Shown: positions 22,800-34,525 of the stretch, one piece after another | How the letters are laid out: each line of letters opens with the position of its first letter | How positions within the stretch are numbered: position 1 is the stretch's first letter | Translations under genes and position numbers: made by a program | Notes under the pieces: generated by a model | What the model was told of the DNA's origin: nothing | Database searches by the model: none | The model's input: only the letters and a program-made list of their open reading frames with translations | Source of the DNA: Allacma fusca | Lineage: Eukaryota; Arthropoda; Collembola; Symphypleona; Sminthuridae | NCBI GenBank assembly: GCA_947179485.1 | Contig: CAMXBY010000012.1 | Span: 32,955-96,954, forward strand | DNA length: 64,000 bases | Reading direction: 5' to 3'

Positions 22800-24330
22800 A
22801 GTACATACCCTATCTAAAAACTTGTAAACCTATTCTAGCTTAATGTTAATAACTATGCGATTCACAAACTTGAGGAAATTAAAACACTTATATGTATTCT
22901 TAGCCTAGACTTTGTTGCTCTTATTGAAACATTTTTTAATGATGAAACAGTTGTCGGTATGTACAATATAGCGGGGTATAGCTTGGTAACAAAAACCCGG
23001 ACCCACAAAAGAGGAGGAGGTTTGCTTATTTATTTACATAACAGATTAAGATACAGGGTCATTGAATTTGATATTGAGTACTTCAACTCAGATGCTGAAC
23101 TACTGGCCTGTAAAATTTGTATACCGGAATTTCAATCAGTTGTAGTAGTATTGATTTACAGACCTCCGAAAAGCTCTGTAGCTAACTTTCTGCTGTTTAT
23201 GGACGCACTATTACAGTATATAAGGAACTTGAAACATTTATGTATACTAGTTGGGGATGTAAACATAGACCTGTCTAATGCAACAAATGATGTCACTAAA
23301 CTGTTAAAAAGCCTTTGTATGTTCAAATATAAGCAATTAGTGAATGTGTAAACTAGAAAACATGTTGGCAAGCAACTCTCTAGCTCGCTCATAGACCATT
23401 TATATGTATCTGTTAATTTGTCCCTTGAATAGCAAAGTGATGTTACTGGACTCTCTGACCACGATTATATCTCATTTAAGTAGTTTTAAAACCGCGCTGT
23501 CTCATAATGTAAAAGAAATTCAGTCCCGTAAGATTGACGATATGGACTTCGTTTCGATATGGTCTTTCAATTCAATTTCCTACTGGACCAGCATGTTCCT
23601 ATTATAAAAAACGCGTAAAGTACAAAACTAATTCCTGTGTAAATTCTGACATACGTGCACTTATAACACTTAGGGATAAGCTGAAGAACCTAGCTTGTAA
23701 GGATAGGACTTCACATATGTGGACTGAGTATAAACGGTATCGGTCTAGAATCAAACATAACATTTGCGAAGCTAAGACTTTTCTTTGCAAATGAGCTACA
23801 GAAGAATGTTAGAGGTCAAGGTGTATGGAAAGTAGTCGATAAGATAATGGGTAAAGATAAGAAGAGTGGTACAAGCATTGATGATTTAAACATTAATAAC
23901 ACAGTTGTAAATACTTTCCAAAGTATATGCGATGGTCTTGCTGACTCATTCACTGTTCAATGTAACTATACTGATATGTATTTACTAGCGTTTAAAAATA
24001 CTATACCTGACGACACTTACTGTGTTCCTATAACAGGTAAAGAAATGTGATAGGCTGTCAATGATCTAAAGTGTAAATCAAGTACACATGAAAGTATCAA
24101 TCGCAAGCTATTCTGCGTATAGTAATTCTAAGTACTTACTTCACCTCAAGTCACCTATCATACTCTTGTTTAACCTAATGTTGACTAACTGCACTATGCG
24201 TACATATTTCAAGACTGCTATCATCACTCCTATATATACGAAGTTTTGCATGTCAGTGATATTATATCCAAATGAACTTAGGGCTGTGAAAATGATGTAC
24301 TCGAAAAGGACAGGAAAACAAAATACTCAT
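22800..24330 (+). mobile_element. LINE endonuclease-to-RT-entry fragment (CR1/Jockey-like), degenerate
   Basis: The translation shows an APE-type LINE endonuclease. It begins NNYAIHKLEEIKTLICILSL and then LDFVALIETFF, which holds the catalytic E. Next come KRGGGLLIYLHNRLRYRV, VVVLIYRPPKSS, LCILVGDVNIDL and, after a stop at 23349-23351, SSLIDHLYVS and GLSDHDYISF with the catalytic SDH motif. A linker follows in other frames (23534-24047, including VWKVVDKIMGKDKKSGTS). The last block, LMLTNCTMRTYFKTAIITPI at about 24170-24235, matches the entry to the reverse transcriptase. The RT itself is missing, so the copy is 3'-truncated or deleted, unlike the usual 5' truncation. Several frameshifts and stops make it inactive. 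Confidence 0.8.
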
Positions 24331-27300
24331 TAAAAACAGTTACCAAATAAAATGAAACAATAATCTCGGATGATCAAGATGGTAATATCATGAAGACAGT
24401 AGCCTACCTAGTCCAGTTGGCGGCAATGTTAATTTTCAATATATTTTCTGCTTACGTTAGACTTTATCGCAAACCATCGCTAACATGAGTAGTGTCAAAT
24501 AAAATGATTTCACAAAAAATAAACAACGAATGGTATTGCAGAAGTGTCCAATAAAAACGCCGATATAGGGTCAACTGTTGGAATTAAACGAATGTTCATG
24601 CAGTTGTGTGTCACTGAATCCAAAATAATTTCATTCACTATCATATTTTATATAATATGTCATTTCTAATTCAAAAGTGTTACTGGATAACACAATTTAT
24701 GCTTTATTAACAAAACTTGTAATATAAAGGTATGCACGGCGACGTTTATTACAAATTATGATATGCTACAAAATGTAATGTATATTACGATAGTCGAGCG
24801 ATTTGAACTGAAAACCAAGTTCATCAATGCCCATTATATTTAAGCATTAACAATGAAATTCGTAAACTAAATGCACTGATAATTTATTTCAAAACTACTC
24901 CTTAAATACTAATGGTAACACAAACTAAAGCTAAATTTCTACAATTTTAAAAAGCAGTTGGAATATTTTTGTCAAATACAGCAGCAGGTACACAATGTCA
25001 TTAAATTTTTTGACAAAACTAGTAAAATGTTCGTGTCTGTGCCAAATCTCTAGATTTGTGGAAGTGCTCTCCTGTAGCCTAAACGGAGACAATTGCAGTA
25101 TTGTCGGGTCACTTATATATGCAAAAATTAATCATCAGATTTGCCTCATTTTAAACTATTTATGCATTGCATGGTATGAGCGTAAAAGTAAATTTGACCT
25201 TGGTAAAGTACCTTGGTCCCTTTCCTACAGTATGTACATACATTTTTGGGACTCCCAAATACATAGGGCTTTAAAAATGCATGTTGGGTCACAACGAGCG
25301 TGAATATCACGTTCCAGCTGACTTTCCTGCACACGGTTTGCGTCTGGGATGTTCTGTCGCTTTAAGGCTAGTGCCGTCCTTTTCACATCGTGAAGAGCCA
25401 GAAACACCCTGACCAATCAGCATCACCATCTTCAGTGTAGAATTGTTCTCCAATTTTCCTTTATCTCAAGAAATCATGAAATTTATTACATCTGTGAGGA
25501 AACCAATGCAGTGTTTGAATGGTTTTTTCTCATAATTAGTTTTTTGGTTACATAGACATTAACGACAAAACGAACCATCAAGCGTTGCATCTGGCAAAAT
25601 TGTTAATTCATACTATGAGTCATTATTTTTGTAAACATTAATTAACTTGGCCATCATTTCAAGCATAAAAATTACTCATTTCATAGATGTTGTTTTTAAT
25701 TTACTTTTAAACTTAGAATGCGTGTACTAAAAAATAAACACAAATGGAATCACAATGAATCAATTCAAACAAAAATTGTCACTTTTTTAAAATCACCAGA
25801 GCGCACTCACGTTTAGATCAAATTAGAATTGTATTTAACGAAAGATTATACTTTTACACAATGAAAGACCTAGAACAGAACAAAATGGAACATTGAAAAA
25901 TGTGTATAAACTTTTGAGGTTTTTGCGTATGAATTGTTTTAAATAAATGCGTGTATTCTAAAAGTAAAAGGTAAAACGGTTTTGCGACACGCAATTATTG
26001 TAGTTGAAACCATTATTTACCTTTTAAAAATTGTACCTTGGTATCCAATTTGAGTTATATGTGAAAAATCTGTTAAATCACTGTGAAAATTATATCTGAA
26101 AAAGACCAGAGTAGTGATACTATCAAACATGGTAAATTTTGTGAAATGCGTGTTTATGTGTACATCATCTACCTGTGCTATAAACAATCTGCTTGTGAAT
26201 AATCGAATATCTAATTAAATATAAATAATTAATCATCCTCTTGGGGATATTTTAATGGTTTTTGCTTACGGTTTTTGTAGTACATTAATTAGTTTTTTCA
26301 TCCTAGATATCAAAATGTTAACGTTTTTATAGACTGTGATTTTAAATGTATTTTTAACTTGTTTATATGAGATCTTGCTCGCTTCGCTGGGTCGTACAAA
26401 TAAATGGTTGTAATATTATCACTAGTGCAAAATGCATTATAATTTCACTAAACGTTTTTCCAAATTCAACAGATTAATAAATATTTCACTAATTATTCAC
26501 ATTACAACAAAACGCTACGTACACGAGATTTATCAATTTCAATATTGCAGTTTAGTTTTCAAAAAATTAACTAGTCTTAACCAACCTTGAAATACTATTA
26601 AACACTTTTTTATGCACCCAACAAACGTTCATTTGGTTTGCCAACAGAAATCAACAACGCACTGACAAATCCTCTATTTTCAAGCCAAAACCAAACTCGC
26701 AATAACTCGTCAAGAATCGGTACTTGATATTTCCAGTAAACATTATATTTATATCGCAACATGTTCATCAGTCAAAACCACCAAATAGTCTTGCACTCCA
26801 ATCAAGATCAAACTCATCATAAAATTAAAATTGCACAACAAATTGTAAGCTCATCCATACAAAATTTGTAATACATTTTGTCGGGCTAGAAAAAATACTG
26901 TTTACATAATATCAAACCACTAGAGACCAGCCTTGAATGCACGAACGCTAACGTCTTTAAGTCGAAAGCTTGCATATAATTATGTTGTTATGCTTGTTTA
27001 ATAAAGTTAACTACGTAAGCGAAAGAATGGAATCTATTCACGTCTTTAATGTTTTTGCGAACGGTCGTAAGCACCTGATGATTTACGTTACAGTAATGTA
27101 ATTTTTTTAAATGACCTTGCTGGCAATTTACCCCCAATTACCACGAATTCCAAAACAACTAATATACAAACAATTCAGGTCTTTTTTGTGTGCAATATTT
27201 GGCTAAAAACGAATCTATTTATACAAATAATAGGCACACAACTTGGGTCAAAAGGGTCCGAGGAAATGATGTTCCAACATTACTGGTAATTGTAATATTC

Positions 27301-28029
27301 AAGCCAATTGCCTGTATATTTGGGGATATTTGAGCTTATATAAACACAATTTATTCAAATTAGAGGATAACTATAACTGCTGTCGTAATGTATCGGACGA
27401 TGAAAGTGGCTGATTTATTTAAACTGGGTACATATTCATAATTGTTTCAATATCTTTCTCAACGATTTTCGAAGGTCTGTTAGAAGATTTTTAAATTTCT
27501 TGTAGAATATTGTTTCAGTTTTTCAAACCGGTCGGCGAAAAACTGAAAGTGGATTTGAGGTCTACTGTTTATTTTGTTTTGCAGAAATTGTGACGTGACT
27601 ATAATGAATAATAAGTAAATATTGCGTTTACCACGGTGTACTTTTGAAATGCTGAACTAGCAACAAGAACACGTAAAAGACCACTATAGTCGACCATCGC
27701 GTTTGGTGATGAAACGATTTCAAGTGATTTTTCGCATTTGGTTTATAGACCAGTATTTCTATAAACATTTTTATCACGTACTAGAGTAAAAAGATGATGA
27801 AGAAGTAGCCTTTATAATAAAATTGTAATATTAAACACGTTAATTGATTGATTCATGCTATTGAAAATATTATATAAAGACACCATTTGTCAAACACACG
27901 TGTTTTAAAGCCCATATAAATGATCATTTAAATTTGTATATGAAAACCTGTAAAATAAATGTTTCGATATTTCTTTTGATAATTCATTCCGAAAATCTAC
28001 ACTTGTAATGTCAACAAAAGGCAGTTGAA
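24331..28029. other. Gene-poor AT-rich interval
   Basis: No coding similarity, inverted ends or tandem array was recognised across 3.7 kb. The open frame at 24995-25303 has overlapping frames on the other strand and no motif. Confidence 0.5.
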
Positions 28030-28830
28030 TCAGGTTTAAAAACAACGGATGCAATTTTGGATTTTTTGTAAAAACTACAAAATAAAAGGATCGAAGATTT
28101 CGTTGACAGTAAATCCTTAAACACTCATACAGAAGGACGTCAAATCGTTAAGTTTTAGAATTTTAAAAAATGTTTGTTAATTTTGTCAAATAGTGCAAGA
28201 GGATTGCACTGTCTCAAACACAATTTGTTTTCATTTTGGAATTCTTAAAAACTACGAATGTAGGTGGAAGCTACAATTTTTATATTTTTAAAGAATTTCG
28301 GTGAATTTGGAAAAATAGTGTAAACGTTAGATAGAGTAAAACCGGTTTTTGAAAAAAAATGCATCCACAATTTTTTGACTGAAAATTCTTAAAGGCTCAT
28401 GGGATTAGAGACAAAAGCGGCCGTATTTGGAATTTAAAAATTTTTTTAAAGTTTTGTGTCAAATAATGTCAAAGGTATACATTGTCAAATTGGTGTTTTG
28501 AAAAAAAAATGAAAAAAAAATGGATCGATAATTTTTACGACTGAAAATATTTCAAGGCTCATGCGAATAAAGTAAAAAAAACGACCCTATTTGGAATTTT
28601 AAAAAATGTTTGAAGTTTTTTGCCAGAGTGTAAAAGCCCTAGATTGTCACACAAGATTTTGGACAAAACTTGTAAAATAAATAGATTTATAGTTTTTTAA
28701 CCAAAAATAATAACGGCCCATACGAGTAGAGATGAAAACGACAGTATTTGGAATTTGAAAAATTGTTTGAAGTTTTCTGTTGAATTCGGTCAAAGGTATA
28801 CATTGTATAGACTTGAACAATGAATGCAAA
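28030..28830. repeat. About 160-bp tandem repeat, 4-5 diverged units
   Basis: TATTTGGAATTT recurs at 28426, 28589 and 28745. The block GACTGAAAAT...AAGGCTCAT recurs at 28378 and 28538 and in weaker form near 28697 and 28105. CAAAGGTATACATTGT occurs at 28470 and 28792. Spacing is about 156-163 bp with one deleted unit. Confidence 0.75.
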
Positions 28831-28959
28831 ATTCCTGCATTTATGCACATCATAAGAAATTGCTTGAGCCTACGCTACGAAAATGATCAATAGTTTTGTG
28901 AATTCCTATTAATATAATATTATATTTCAAAAATAACTTTTCAGCCATCGTGTGGCTTC

Positions 28960-29330
28960 ATAAATGATGAAAAGATCACACAGAGTGGACTTGAGGCTAT
29001 TGAGGACCTGCCTACGGGAGCCAGAGTGAGTAAGTTTTTGAAGAATGTGGGGCCCATACATCCAAATAGAATCCAAGTACCGGGTAGGGACGACTTCGTT
29101 GAACCCGAAGGTATACTTGAGAGGCTTTTGGAGGTCAATTTCCACTCAGATGAGAATTAAAAGGAGATAAATATAAGAAGGAACGGTGGGTACCAGCCGG
29201 AGACGGTGCCGTGGATAACAGCGAGTACGGTGACAAGAGCACTGTACTCCTTTAGACCACTGAAGGCACCTGGACCAGACGGGATCTACCCTGCGCAGCT
29301 GCAAGCTGGTGGTGAAAACAAGTATTTCCA
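28960..29330 (+). mobile_element. LINE fragment: endonuclease-RT linker and RT entry motif
   Basis: The plus-strand frame reads SGLEAIEDLPTGARVSKFLK, then PIHPNRIQVPG and ILERLLEVNF, a stop (TAA at 29158-29160), then VTRALYSFRPLKAPGPDGIY followed by PAQLQ. The motif F(R/K)PxKAPGPDGIYPAxLQ is the conserved RT entry of Jockey/R1-type LINE ORF2. Apart from one stop the frame is kept, so it is a fairly young fragment of a different LINE from the one at 32-34 kb. Both ends are lost. Confidence 0.82.
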
Positions 29331-30209
29331 ACCTATATTATAATTATTCTGGTTTCATTATACTAAAGGTTCGTTTTATAACAGGGCAGGTGCAACTGCA
29401 GGATTTTTCACTGCTGGTTTTGGTGTTGTGGTGTCTGTGCAAATGCCGCAAGCTTAAGCGCGGGACGTGTTTAGAATCAATAAGTGAGGTGCAGAGTGCT
29501 GATTCTGTTCCATAATGGAATGCCTTCCTTAACTTCCCTTATAATTTTATTTTATATTTAAGTTCATTTTATGACTTATTACTTTATCCCAAAAAGAATA
29601 AAAAAGTTTTTTTAAATGATTTATTTATTTAAATTGAAATTAAAATTTCATTTCAGATTAACAAAATAAGTTACAGAAAAGATATGAAAACAGAAAGAAG
29701 TGCCTAGGGGTTTTTATTACTGGTTACAATCTCAACCTCCTTCAGCGATAAAAAGTGAACAATAGCGAATTTCGAAGTCATTTTGGAAAATCCTTGGTAA
29801 TCAAAACAAAAGTGAAGTAACTAAAAACCATTTTCACGTGGATAGCAGGCACATTTGCACAACATTACAGGACACTTCCAACATTTCTCTTCAGAAAGAC
29901 TGCTGACGAGATAAATGTCCAATTTTTGAGTCAAGGGTAATTTTAAAACGGCATTTGGTTGGAGTATTTTTGACACGCAGCAACTTCATGGTTTGCCAAA
30001 ACTGCAAAGTTGCTCACTCGAATTACAGATTTATTTTGTAACATACATACATTATTAAAATAATTCATGTACTGCGGCGGTGATAAACCTTCAGGTAAAA
30101 TGTTGAAGCTGTTTTATTTTTTGGGAATCGAAACACTTGTTGTAGATATTGTAGCTTCCTGCGATTCGACTATTCTTCTGTGTACTTGTTGAAGGGGCAT
30201 ATTCGGTTT
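29331..30209. other. AT-rich interval, no gene recognised
   Basis: No motif or coding similarity was seen. Confidence 0.45.
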
Positions 30210-31290
30210 TCACAACATGTATTTCAGCTTTCCTAAATAATTTTTCAATTTAAGTCCACTGAATGCATCTAGTGAACCAAGTTTTAAGGAGTCTTTAGCC
30301 AGTTGTTCGAACCCGTGTACATTGTATGACATATTCAACATATACAACATAAACAATTCTTGAAACTGCTGAATAAACGTTACAAGTAAGGAGTGAGCAT
30401 ATTTATTTAAGACTTTATACTTCTGAATGTCACACAAAATTCGTATCGCCACATGGAGGCGAAGAAAGTTTTTGTAAATTATGGGATGTAGTACGTCTCT
30501 GAGAACACATGTAACCAGATACAACAAAAAAATCTAAACTTACTTGCCTTCCAGCGATCTAATTCGCTTAAACTTCGAGGTTTACGAGCAAATTCTTTTG
30601 GGGAATATGCAACAAGCTGACACAAATTCCGAGCAATCATTCCAGTTTGCTTGACACTACTTTTGTTTGAGCAGGGCTTCGATTTTATCCACAAATTAAG
30701 TAGCTTGCGCACAACTCCAAGACACTGAGTGGATGAATTCGATTGGAAAACTCTTGATTATGTCAAAATTTATACACTGCAAAGGTGAGATTCCAGTATG
30801 GTGAGATGGGTTCGTTTGTTCCCGAAAGCTTTGAAGTTCTTATTTCAAGCCCCGTTTGCAATAACACAACTCGGTTTTCTGTATAATTTCCAACGATAAA
30901 ACATTTGCTACAACAGCTGTATGCGTTGTATCCTTTAATACAAAGAACGTAAGCTCGAGAAGGGTCAGCACACACAAAACAGTCAATAGTGATGTTTGAC
31001 TGTCTGCTGTAATGAAAAAGCCCATTTACCAACATTCCTTACAATTCTTCCAAGAATTTTCGTGAAAAACGGGTGACATTTTCTGGTTTCGAGTTGCCGA
31101 ATAGTCCTATCACAAATGGGGAAATACTTATGTTGTTAACAAATCCTAAAATAGGCCAAAACTGATCACTGGTGCTTTTAAAAGGGCTTAGTCCCTTAGC
31201 AAGTACTTCTATTGAATAGGAATTTTCATGCATGGAGTCATGGTTTGTAAAGAAGGAATCGTTGTTTAAGCCGAGAGACTCTAACATACT
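30210..31290 (-). pseudogene. Transposon-type protein relic (FARKPRSL..ELDRWK / NVHG family)
   Basis: Successive minus-strand frames line up with a widespread arthropod and cnidarian transposase-like family. Residues LSPFKSTSDQFWPILGFVNN lie at 31287-31039. YVLCIKGYNAYSCCSKC with a CxxC lies at 31035-30763. FARKPRSLSELDRWKASKF lies at 30712-30479. After one frameshift, LHVAIRILCDIQK, YNVHGFEQLAKDSLKLGSLD and FSGLKLKNYLGKLKYML lie at 30527-30210. Block order is that of an intact family member and only about three frame changes separate the pieces. I recall this family as transposase-derived, of the EnSpm/CACTA type, but I am not sure of the superfamily. The C-terminal end is lost at about 30210. 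Confidence 0.7.
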
Positions 31291-31394
31291 GTAATTTTGT
31301 TGGTTTGTAGAAATATTAAGGTTTAATGGTGTTGGTGCTGTGATTTCTGCATACTGACAGTATTAACATTTCCATGTTTTGGAATCAATGAGGT

Positions 31395-31555
31395 TTGAAC
31401 TCTTTGCAGTTCAAGGGTAGTTTGAGGCAACCTGTGTTATGATACAGGGAGACGCAGCTGATACATGTAATAGCTAATTTTCTACCGTTAGCTTTTTTGC
31501 ATATCATGCAGATTTCTCCAGCACCAGCCTTATAATATGCCGTCATGCTTGTAAT
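31395..31555 (-). pseudogene. PHD-like zinc-binding fragment
   Basis: A minus-strand frame reads MTAYYKAGAGEICMICKKAN, then LAITCISCVSLYHNTGCLKL. The spacing C-x2-C, C-x2-C, H-x3-C resembles a PHD-type finger. It lies just upstream of the transposon-type relic on the same strand and may be its N-terminus or a separate remnant. Confidence 0.45.
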
Positions 31556-31758
31556 GTTACTTAGTAATTCCTTATTTTAGGGAAGTGTAAGTGTTTTAAT
31601 AATTTTAATTTTAAAGGAACAAATACTCCTAAGCTAGCGCCTAGGAGCTGCTATTGTTGCCTGTTGACCCTTGGTGCGGTGTTTTTGTTGAATATGTCCA
31701 GGGACTGGAAACAGCTGATTGGTTCCCTCGCTGTTACAGCCGGCCGTGATATTATGGC

Positions 31759-31766
31759 GTCAGGAA
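31759..31766. repeat. 8-bp target-site duplication GTCAGGAA (left)
   Basis: Identical to 35063-35070 and directly abuts the TIR CAGTGCTCGGCACGGGTA. Confidence 0.93.
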
Positions 31767-32447
31767 CAGTGCTCGGCACGGGTACGAAAAATCGGTACCC
31801 GTACCCGTATCCGTACCCGAAGTGCGGGTATTACAATAACTGGTATCTATACCCGTACCCATACCCGAGTATACGGGTACGAATTTTTCGTACCCGTACC
31901 CGCAATGTAATCGCAATCCATGTACCTGTACCCGTATTGTACCCGTACCCGAAAAATACTCGTAAATTGTACCCATACTCGGGTATCACAGTGTCGTACC
32001 CGTACTCGTACCCGCGTACTTTATCCAGATGTGTCTAAATGTAATACATAGTACGTTATATGTATGTTGAATGTATGACACCTTAGTAGGTAATTTTGAC
32101 TAGCTGGAGCGGTATTTGACATTGTATATTTTCATTGAAGAGTAGAAAAACTACAGGCATTTTTGATTAGAAATATAATTATTATTATCCGCCTTTGAAT
32201 GTTAATGGGTTGATGGGCTTGATTGACTTATTCGGTCTTTTCCACTAATTTTATCATGTGTTCTCTCTGTGTACATATAACTCATTAATATCTTGTTACA
32301 AATATCCGCCTTTTCCTAATCAACTGCCAGTAACCCAAAATAACTTACCATCCAACTAATCAGATCTCTAATTTGTAAAATGTATTAATTGTGTGTAATG
32401 ACGTATCATGTACGTGTCCCACAGACCCTTTATATGTAATTAGTGAC

Positions 32448-32462
32448 AAAGCACTACATTAT
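32448..32462. repeat. 15-bp LINE target-site duplication (left copy)
   Basis: AAAGCACTACATTAT is repeated exactly at 34511-34525. The uninterrupted target survives, with two changes, in hAT copy 2 at 45756-45770. Confidence 0.92.
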
Positions 32463-34510
32463 AATAATAATAATAATATTTATTCAGTCGATTTGGCCTG
32501 TGGCCCTTACAACTTTTTACAGCGTTTTTCTTATTCTAAGTATTTGATTTAATACATTTTGAACTTAACCTATTCTAATTTAAAATTCAGTTTCGCCTTG
32601 ATCAGGTTTTATGGATCGTTGATCTAAACATCTGCGTAATTTATATATACTTCCCTCAGCTTGCTTGCATTTATCCAAAATAGGGATAGCTTGACATAAT
32701 CTTCTCTTGTGTGGTTTGTGTCAAACATTTTAACAATGTAGTTCTCTCTGGTTGTTTCTTCCTCTCTGAAGTCATTTAATAGCTCTCTAAATTGCCGGTA
32801 GTGTGTGCATTCCCACATGATGTGGTAATGATCTTCTATGGTTTCCATATTGCATAGCTCGCATTTGGTTGTTTTTCCTTCGTTTTTCCATCTTTTATAT
32901 ATACCATTTAATATTGTCATTTTCTTTCCTACGTCTATTTTTGGAATCTGTAGCCTTATATTTTGAATTAGTTGTACTGTCTTCCAGTTCAAATTTAACC
33001 CGTAGAATTTACTTGGCATAATGCTTTTCTTAATTATTGCTAGTTGCGTTAGTTTAGGGTTTTCTTGCAGTTCTCTTACATCTTTATTTATTGACCATAG
33101 GAAGTATTTCGCTATGATTGCTTCTGGTGTAATTGTAGTGTGATCTTGTATTATTTGGTTGAATTCATTTTCCATATCTGCTTCTACGAATACATGTTTC
33201 AACTGGGTTAACCAGTTGTATCTTGGTCCCCCTGTTCCGATGGAATTTAGTAGTTCTTGGAAGCAGTTCGTAGTAATTGATGCTTGGGATCTATGTAGTA
33301 TTGTCTTGTAAAGAAATTTAATTGTAGCTTTGAAAAGTATGCATTTGATGTTCGGAACCCCTGTCTCCAGTCTCAGGGCATACCCTGGAGAAATATTTGT
33401 TGTTTTTAGTAGTTTCCGCAGGAAGTTAGTTTGAAACATTTGTATCTGTTCTATGTATCGAAGTCCCCATATTTGCGCTGAATACAGCAATATTGAAGTG
33501 GCTAGGGAGTTGAATAGCTTTATGCATGTTTCAATGTTGTTAATTCGCGCTCTCCAAAAAATTCCAAACAGGTTAGCTTCTGCTCTTTTTGCCTTTCCCA
33601 TAAAGTGGTTCTTAGCTGTATTAAATATTCCTGTTGATTGGAATGGGACTCCTAGATAGGTATACTCCTGTACCACTTCTATTATGTTTTTGTCCCAATG
33701 AAATGTGTCATTTGCACTGTGTCGGCCATTTCTGGAAAAGATTACAATTTTCGTTTTTCCCAGATTGATTCTCAATTTACTTTTTTCGAAAAATTCTTTT
33801 ATAATGTCAATCTGTTTTTGCAAGTCCTTTTGTGTTTCTGACATTAATACAATGTCGTCAGCATACAAAAGGATGATGATTCTGGCCATATGCATTTGAA
33901 CTCCATTTACTGAGCTTTCTTGCAGTATCTTCACGATTTTATCAATATATATGGAAAAAAGTGTGGGCGATAGTGTCTCCCCCTGTAATACCCCTTTCAT
34001 GATTCTGATTGGGTCAGTGTATCCCTGCTGGCTCCTTATTTGTGTTTTCGCTTTATCGTATAACTCCTTTATTACGCTCACTAGGTACCCGTCTAGCCCT
34101 TCTTCCCGTAATCGCTTCCAAAGTTGCGTTTGCTCAATTGAATCGAAGGCCTGACTCAGGTCTACAAACAGTGTGTATAACTTCTTTCCTGGTTTTTTCA
34201 AGGTCTTGCATATTGTGCTGTACAATGAGAAGATGTGCTCTGTGCATCCCTTCCACTTCTGATAGGCGGCTTGGTTATCCGATATTGTTCCATGCATCAT
34301 ACAATGTGACTGGACCCTTCCGGCAAGTACTGTTGTAAATATTTTAACAATTGTGTTCAGTAATGATATCGGCCTATAGTTGCCAGGGTTGTCCTTGTCT
34401 CCTTTCTTGTGAATTGGGACGGTAATAATAGTGCCCCATTCTTCGGGAATTCCTCTAGCCATAATGTTGTTTATGGTTGTAGTCATATGTTGTAGCGTTT
34501 TCTCGTCCAG
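32463..34510 (-). mobile_element. 5'-truncated LINE inserted in the hAT-like element
   Basis: The element is oriented on the minus strand: its 3' end is on the left, with an (ATT)n tail (32463-32478), and its truncated 5' end is at 34510. It is bounded by a perfect 15-bp duplication. The 3' UTR (TTTATTCAGTCGATTTGGCC) matches the old LINE at 9963. The paralogous hAT copy lacks it entirely, which proves insertion. The single long ORF is still open, so this is the youngest coding insertion in the window. Confidence 0.95.
32624..34486 (-). CDS. LINE ORF2 fragment: reverse transcriptase and C-terminal CCHC-type motif
   Basis: The 620 codons contain RT domain blocks in order: IPEEWGTIITVPIHKKGDKD and NYRPISLLNTIVKIFTTVLA (motifs 0-1, residues 13-57), LFVDLSQAFDSIEQ (motif A, about 106-119), MKGVLQGETLSPTLFSIYID (motif B, about 164-183), and LLYADDIVLMSE with the catalytic YADD (motif C, about 207-218). 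The thumb-like region follows. Near residue 540 a C-x2-C-x8-H-x4-C motif appears (CELCNMETIEDHYHIMWEC), typical of LINE ORF2 C-termini. There is no endonuclease because the 5' part was lost at insertion. RT copies LINE RNA into DNA at the nick during target-primed insertion; this copy cannot do so alone. The clade is not assigned. The start shown is simply the first Met after truncation. Confidence 0.95.
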   Translation of the reverse strand: MTTTINNIMARGIPEEWGTIITVPIHKKGDKDNPGNYRPISLLNTIVKIFTTVLAGRVQSHCMMHGTISDNQAAYQKWKGCTEHIFSLYSTICKTLKKPGKKLYTLFVDLSQAFDSIEQTQLWKRLREEGLDGYLVSVIKELYDKAKTQIRSQQGYTDPIRIMKGVLQGETLSPTLFSIYIDKIVKILQESSVNGVQMHMARIIILLYADDIVLMSETQKDLQKQIDIIKEFFEKSKLRINLGKTKIVIFSRNGRHSANDTFHWDKNIIEVVQEYTYLGVPFQSTGIFNTAKNHFMGKAKRAEANLFGIFWRARINNIETCIKLFNSLATSILLYSAQIWGLRYIEQIQMFQTNFLRKLLKTTNISPGYALRLETGVPNIKCILFKATIKFLYKTILHRSQASITTNCFQELLNSIGTGGPRYNWLTQLKHVFVEADMENEFNQIIQDHTTITPEAIIAKYFLWSINKDVRELQENPKLTQLAIIKKSIMPSKFYGLNLNWKTVQLIQNIRLQIPKIDVGKKMTILNGIYKRWKNEGKTTKCELCNMETIEDHYHIMWECTHYRQFRELLNDFREEETTRENYIVKMFDTNHTREDYVKLSLFWINASKLREVYINYADV

Positions 34511-34525
34511 AAAGCACTACATTAT
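34511..34525. repeat. 15-bp LINE target-site duplication (right copy)
   Basis: Identical to 32448-32462. Confidence 0.92.

Noticed and set aside
31664-32038. Tyr-Pro-rich and Gly-Tyr-rich open frames at the ends of the GTACCCG elements (also 34791-35060, 45351-45542, 46238-46579, 50149-50358)
   Set aside because: They are translations of the GTACCCG array in whichever frame is open, occur on both strands, and lie wholly in transposon termini.
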